From Akkermansia sp. RCC_12PD (GTDB taxonomy: Bacteria; Verrucomicrobiota; Verrucomicrobiia; Verrucomicrobiales; Akkermansiaceae), in assembly GCF_036417355.1 (NCBI RefSeq), contig NZ_CP143889.1:2356001-2420000 (forward strand): 64,000 bases of DNA. Direction: 5' to 3'. Position numbers and translations under genes: made by a program. Positions 60,871-64,000 of this stretch are shown piece by piece (positions within the stretch are counted from its first letter, which is position 1; each line of letters opens with the position of its first letter). Under the pieces are notes generated by a model. The model was not told where the DNA came from. It ran no database searches and was given only the letters and a program-made list of their open reading frames with translations.

Positions 60871-62403
60871 CTAGCGGTTTGGATTCGTTTTTTCCCAGCC
60901 GAAGGGTTCAAAGGCGTCTTCCGGGTCCACGGGGCGTTTCCAAGAGGGCTTGGCCATGGCATGGATCACGAATGGTATGCCTGCGAAGATGAATGCGCCC
61001 ACAACCAGCAGAATGATGTACATGGCGTTGCTGCCCACCGTGATCTGGTTCGGCGGGATGAAACTGACCAGGAAGGCCGCCAGGCTGGCCAGGAAGCCGA
61101 GGCCGCCCACCACCCACATGCCGAAGGTTTTACCGCCGGGAATGCGGAAGGTGCGGGGAGTGTTGGGTTCCCTGTAGCGGAGATAAATGCCGGAGGCGAA
61201 CATCAGCATGTACATGATGAGGTACAGGATGATGGTGAGCTGGGAGATGATCTGGTAGGCGGACTGAACGGATGGCATGATCACGAACATGATGGAAAGC
61301 AGCGTGACGATGCAGCCCTGAATGATCAGAATACCTTCCTGCACATTATTCTTGTTCCGCTTCTGCATGACGGGCGGCAGGTTGCCGGCCAGGCCCACCT
61401 GGTAAAGACCCTTGGAAGGACCTCCTACCCACGCGGTCACCTGGGCCAGAACGCCCACAGCCAGCGCCAGCGCCATAATCCAGTTCATCCAGCCCAGGCC
61501 AAAGAAGCTGAAGTAGTTGTCATAGGAGATCAGCAGGCTTTGCACCAGGTTGATCTGGGAATTGGGAATGATGAAGCCGATGGCCAGCGTGCCCAGAACG
61601 AAGATGACCACCGTGATGATGGCGGAAATCAGAATGGCCAGCGGATAGTTGCGGCCGGGATCGTTTACGTCCTTGACGTGTACGGCAGACATTTCCATCC
61701 CTGCGTAGAACAGGAAGATGCTGGCTGCCAGAACCAGGTTGTTGAAGTTGGTCATGTCCGGCACCAGTTTGTCCCAGCTCATGTCCAGCAGGATGGGGTT
61801 GCCTCCGGCCCAGTAGCTGAGGCCCAGCAGAATCAGAATGGCGCCAGGAATGATGGTGCCGATCATGGTTCCCCATTTGGTGACCCCGGCGGAAGTCCTC
61901 ATGCCGCGCAGGTTGAGCAGCGTAGCGGCCCAGTACACGCACAGCACGATGATCAGTATGTACCATTTATTGGCGGCCAGGGCTTCGTCCCAGCGCTGGT
62001 TGGGTCCCATGAATGCCAGGGATACGGCCGCGAAAGTAAGCACAGTCGGGAACCAGATGGTACTTTCAATCCATTGAAGCCAGATGGCCAGGAAGCCCCA
62101 TTTCTTGCCGAAGGCTTCACCCACCCACCGGTAAACGCCGCCTTTCTGGGGCCAGCCGGTGGTGAGTTCCGCAGCTACCAGGGAGACGGGAACCAAAAAG
62201 AAGACCGCAGCAAAAATGTAATAAAACACGGAACTGAGTCCGTACGTACTTTCCGCCGGCATGCCTCGGAGGCTGACAATAGCGGAAACGTTAATCATGG
62301 CGAGGGTGAATACCCCCATCCGGATGGCGGATTTTACCGCCGGGGCATTGTTCGGAGCAGCGGGACTGGTTGTGGCAGTCCCTGGTTGAGTCGTATTATT
62401 CAT
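60871..62403 (-). CDS. gadC: Glutamate/GABA-type antiporter (GadC family)
   Basis: APC-superfamily exchanger of 510 residues with about twelve hydrophobic segments. The N-terminal SAIRMGVFTLAMINVSAIVSLRGMPAESTYGLSSVFYYI and WPQKGGVYRWVGEAFGKKWGF are typical of GadC. LFYAGMEMSAVHVKDVNDPGRNYPLA is the central conserved loop. In other bacteria such proteins swap glutamate or glutamine for GABA, glutamate or ammonia equivalents. The C-terminus is short (FEPFGWEKTNPNR), so the pH-gating C-plug of E. coli GadC may be missing. No glutamate decarboxylase gene occurs in the window, so the partner may be glutaminase. Confidence 0.87.
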   Translation of the reverse strand: MNNTTQPGTATTSPAAPNNAPAVKSAIRMGVFTLAMINVSAIVSLRGMPAESTYGLSSVFYYIFAAVFFLVPVSLVAAELTTGWPQKGGVYRWVGEAFGKKWGFLAIWLQWIESTIWFPTVLTFAAVSLAFMGPNQRWDEALAANKWYILIIVLCVYWAATLLNLRGMRTSAGVTKWGTMIGTIIPGAILILLGLSYWAGGNPILLDMSWDKLVPDMTNFNNLVLAASIFLFYAGMEMSAVHVKDVNDPGRNYPLAILISAIITVVIFVLGTLAIGFIIPNSQINLVQSLLISYDNYFSFFGLGWMNWIMALALAVGVLAQVTAWVGGPSKGLYQVGLAGNLPPVMQKRNKNNVQEGILIIQGCIVTLLSIMFVIMPSVQSAYQIISQLTIILYLIMYMLMFASGIYLRYREPNTPRTFRIPGGKTFGMWVVGGLGFLASLAAFLVSFIPPNQITVGSNAMYIILLVVGAFIFAGIPFVIHAMAKPSWKRPVDPEDAFEPFGWEKTNPNR

Positions 62404-63127
62404 TGGTTTATTCCGGGTTGAGAATCGGGAGGCGTCGGGCTGTTGCCAGGCACCGGCCCTTATGGGAACGACTAGCCGGCACGGGGTTTCGTTGAAGATA
62501 TGGAGCAGATTGCGTTATTGAGTTTGTCTTAACAGACCTTGGCGGAACGGGGAAGAATCCGGAAAACAGGTTCATATCCCGGGCAGTTCCGTCATGTGTT
62601 TGAAGAGAGACTGAATGAGGGAAGGAACGAGTGCCGACTAATGCGGCAGAGTTCCGGTTTTCCCATTCCTGCGTTGAGTGATCTGGATGAGGAAAGGCTT
62701 TTTAGTGGAGGGTGCCGGATGGAGACGGAAAACCGGGTGAGTACGCTACAAGGGGAATTGTCCATGAAAGTTTCTGCAAACGGCAAGAATTCCAACGGAA
62801 GATATGGAAGACTTTTGAAGAGTTGCGGACAGAAGGCGGATATGTTTTGAAGCGGCCATGAAAAAGATTCCGGACGCGGTTTAAAAGCTTCTCAAGGTGT
62901 CCGACCACGCAGTTTCGGAATGAATTACTGCGTTCTTGGGGAAGCAGTTGCCGCCGTATGCGGAGAGAATCAGATCTGATTTTTTCAGGATTTTTGCATT
63001 GTTGGCAGGGCAGGGGCTGGTTGTGGTGGAGATTGAGATACCTTGCGGTCCGGAATGATTCATGAGGGTAGTCAGTCCATTACGGCTGTTGCGTTTCCGT
63101 GGCGCGGAGTCCTGTTCCCGGGAATAA
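62404..63127. other. Intergenic region between gadC and gdhA
   Basis: About 720 bases upstream of gadC, bounded on the right by the gdhA terminator. It must contain the gadC promoter. Open frames of up to about 100 codons exist on the plus strand (62539-62850), but they have poor codon use and no ribosome site. I can support no gene or regulatory site. Confidence 0.35.
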
Positions 63128-63155
63128 GAAAGCGCCGGGCGGACCCGGCGCTTTC
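63128..63155 (-). terminator. Hairpin terminator of gdhA
   Basis: Perfect 12-bp stem GAAAGCGCCGGG (63128-63139) / CCCGGCGCTTTC (63144-63155) with a 4-base loop, about 40 bases after the gdhA stop. Confidence 0.75.
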
Positions 63156-63195
63156 CAGTGTGTTTTGCTATAGCGGAAAGTATAATGTTTCCGGA

Positions 63196-64000
63196 TCAGA
63201 CCACTCCCTGGTCGATCATGGAGTCAGCCACCTTGACAAAGCCGGCAATGTTGGCGCCGGTGACGTAGTTGGTGAAGGATTTGTCAGAGGAGTATTCCCT
63301 GGCGTGGGCCAGAGCGTTGGCGTGAATGTTGGCCATGATGCTCTTGAGCTTGTGGTCCACTTCTTCGCGCGTCCAGGAAAGGCGTTGGCTGTTCTGGGAC
63401 ATTTCCAGGCCGGAGGTGGCTACGCCGCCGGCGTTCGCCGCCTTGGCCGGACCATACAGGATCTTGGCGGCCAGGTAGGTTTCAATGCCTTCCAAGTCCG
63501 TAGGCATGTTGGCTCCTTCGGCAACCAGGGTGCAGCCGTTCTTGATCAGGGTGCGGGCGTCTTCTCCGTTGATTTCATTTTGCGTGGCGGAGGGGAAGGC
63601 GCAGTCGCACGGAACGCTCCAGGGACGCTGTCCTTCAAAGTACTGTGCCTTGGGGAACTGTTTCACGTATTCTGAGATGCGGCCGCGGCGTGCGTTCTTG
63701 AGATCCATGACCCAGGCCAGCTTTTCCGGAGAGATGCCGTCGGGATCGTAGATGTACCCGTTGGAGTCGGACATGGTGACGGGCTTGGCTCCCAGTTCAT
63801 TGAGCTTTTCAACGGTGTATTGCGCCACGTTGCCGGAGCCGGACACCAGGCACACCTTGCCCTGCAGGTCCTCGTTGCGGGTGGCAAGCATGTTCTGGGC
63901 GAAGTAGACGCAGCCGTAGCCGGTCGCTTCCGGACGGATCAGGGAACCACCCCAGTTCAGGCTCTTGCCAGTGAGCACGCCGGTGAATTCATTGCGGATT
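63196..64000 (-). CDS. gdhA: NADP-type glutamate dehydrogenase, N-terminal part beyond the window
   Basis: C-terminal 260-odd residues of the enzyme that interconverts 2-oxoglutarate, ammonia and glutamate. The Rossmann domain has CLVSGSGNVAQYTVEKL (GxGNVA dinucleotide site) and EATGYGCVYFAQNML. SMTDSNG-like MSDSNGYI contains the Ser/Asp of NADP-type enzymes. The C-terminus SFTNYVTGANIAGFVKVADSMIDQGVV matches hexameric class I GDH of about 445 residues. The frame continues past 64000, so roughly 40% is absent. Ammonia from glutaminase could be re-assimilated here. Confidence 0.92.
   Translation of the reverse strand, partial: IRNEFTGVLTGKSLNWGGSLIRPEATGYGCVYFAQNMLATRNEDLQGKVCLVSGSGNVAQYTVEKLNELGAKPVTMSDSNGYIYDPDGISPEKLAWVMDLKNARRGRISEYVKQFPKAQYFEGQRPWSVPCDCAFPSATQNEINGEDARTLIKNGCTLVAEGANMPTDLEGIETYLAAKILYGPAKAANAGGVATSGLEMSQNSQRLSWTREEVDHKLKSIMANIHANALAHAREYSSDKSFTNYVTGANIAGFVKVADSMIDQGVV

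Noticed and set aside
62539-62850. 103-codon open frame upstream of gadC
   Set aside because: No domain, poor codon usage, no ribosome site; probably chance.

Overview
The window (about 57% GC by eye) reads as chromosomal DNA of a gut Verrucomicrobiota bacterium, most likely Akkermansia or a close relative. That assignment rests on a combination of features: a Pmp-like GGA(I/V)/FxxN autotransporter of the kind shared within the PVC superphylum, a secreted GH84 hexosaminidase, and a glutaminase-GadC-GDH cluster. It is recognition from memory, not a database result. No rRNA, CRISPR array, intact insertion sequence or prophage was found.

Layout. 1-5.3 kb (minus): a zinc/manganese-type ABC importer (permease cut by the window edge, ATPase, an extra small membrane-anchored protein broken by an A7 tract, and a His-rich solute-binding protein) behind a large DUF2339 membrane protein. 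5.6-11.8 kb (plus): a Pmp-like autotransporter and a secreted GH84 enzyme whose C-terminus is put out of frame by a C8 tract. 12-16.9 kb (plus): recJ, leuA preceded by a leucine-rich leader peptide, and a secreted HExxH metallopeptidase. 17-43.1 kb: an exopolysaccharide locus, with one leftward GT2 gene, a 157-bp candidate invertible segment bounded by perfect 15-bp inverted repeats, and then a tightly packed rightward operon of about 24.6 kb. 43.1-48.2 kb: a retropepsin-like protein, an AT-rich accessory stretch with two orphan lipoproteins, a CAT-anticodon tRNA and a GT10 fucosyltransferase. 48.5-57.7 kb: housekeeping genes (MATE exporter, menG/ubiE, dapF, priA, prmC, prfA), tRNA-His and tRNA-Glu, and a few small hypothetical proteins. 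57.8-64 kb (minus): an AGCS symporter, a 17-copy heptamer repeat, glutaminase, the GadC-type antiporter and the C-terminal part of glutamate dehydrogenase.

How the genes work together. The operon has every class of component for a Wzx/Wzy-dependent surface polysaccharide. A PglF-like dehydratase and a fused PglE-PglD-like aminotransferase/acetyltransferase would make a diacetamido-trideoxy UDP-sugar. A PglC-like phosphoglycosyl transferase would load it on the lipid carrier, and eleven glycosyltransferases plus a pyruvyl transferase would extend and decorate it. Wzx flips it, an EpsG-type Wzy polymerises it, and a Wzc kinase with a Wza lipoprotein exports it. An embedded GH88/105-like enzyme may trim the product. 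The inverted repeats upstream suggest on/off switching of the locus. At the right edge, glutaminase, the glutamate/GABA-type antiporter and GDH fit glutamine-dependent acid resistance and nitrogen handling. The leader peptide before leuA suggests leucine control by translation-coupled attenuation, which fits with a LeuA that lacks the usual C-terminal leucine-binding domain.
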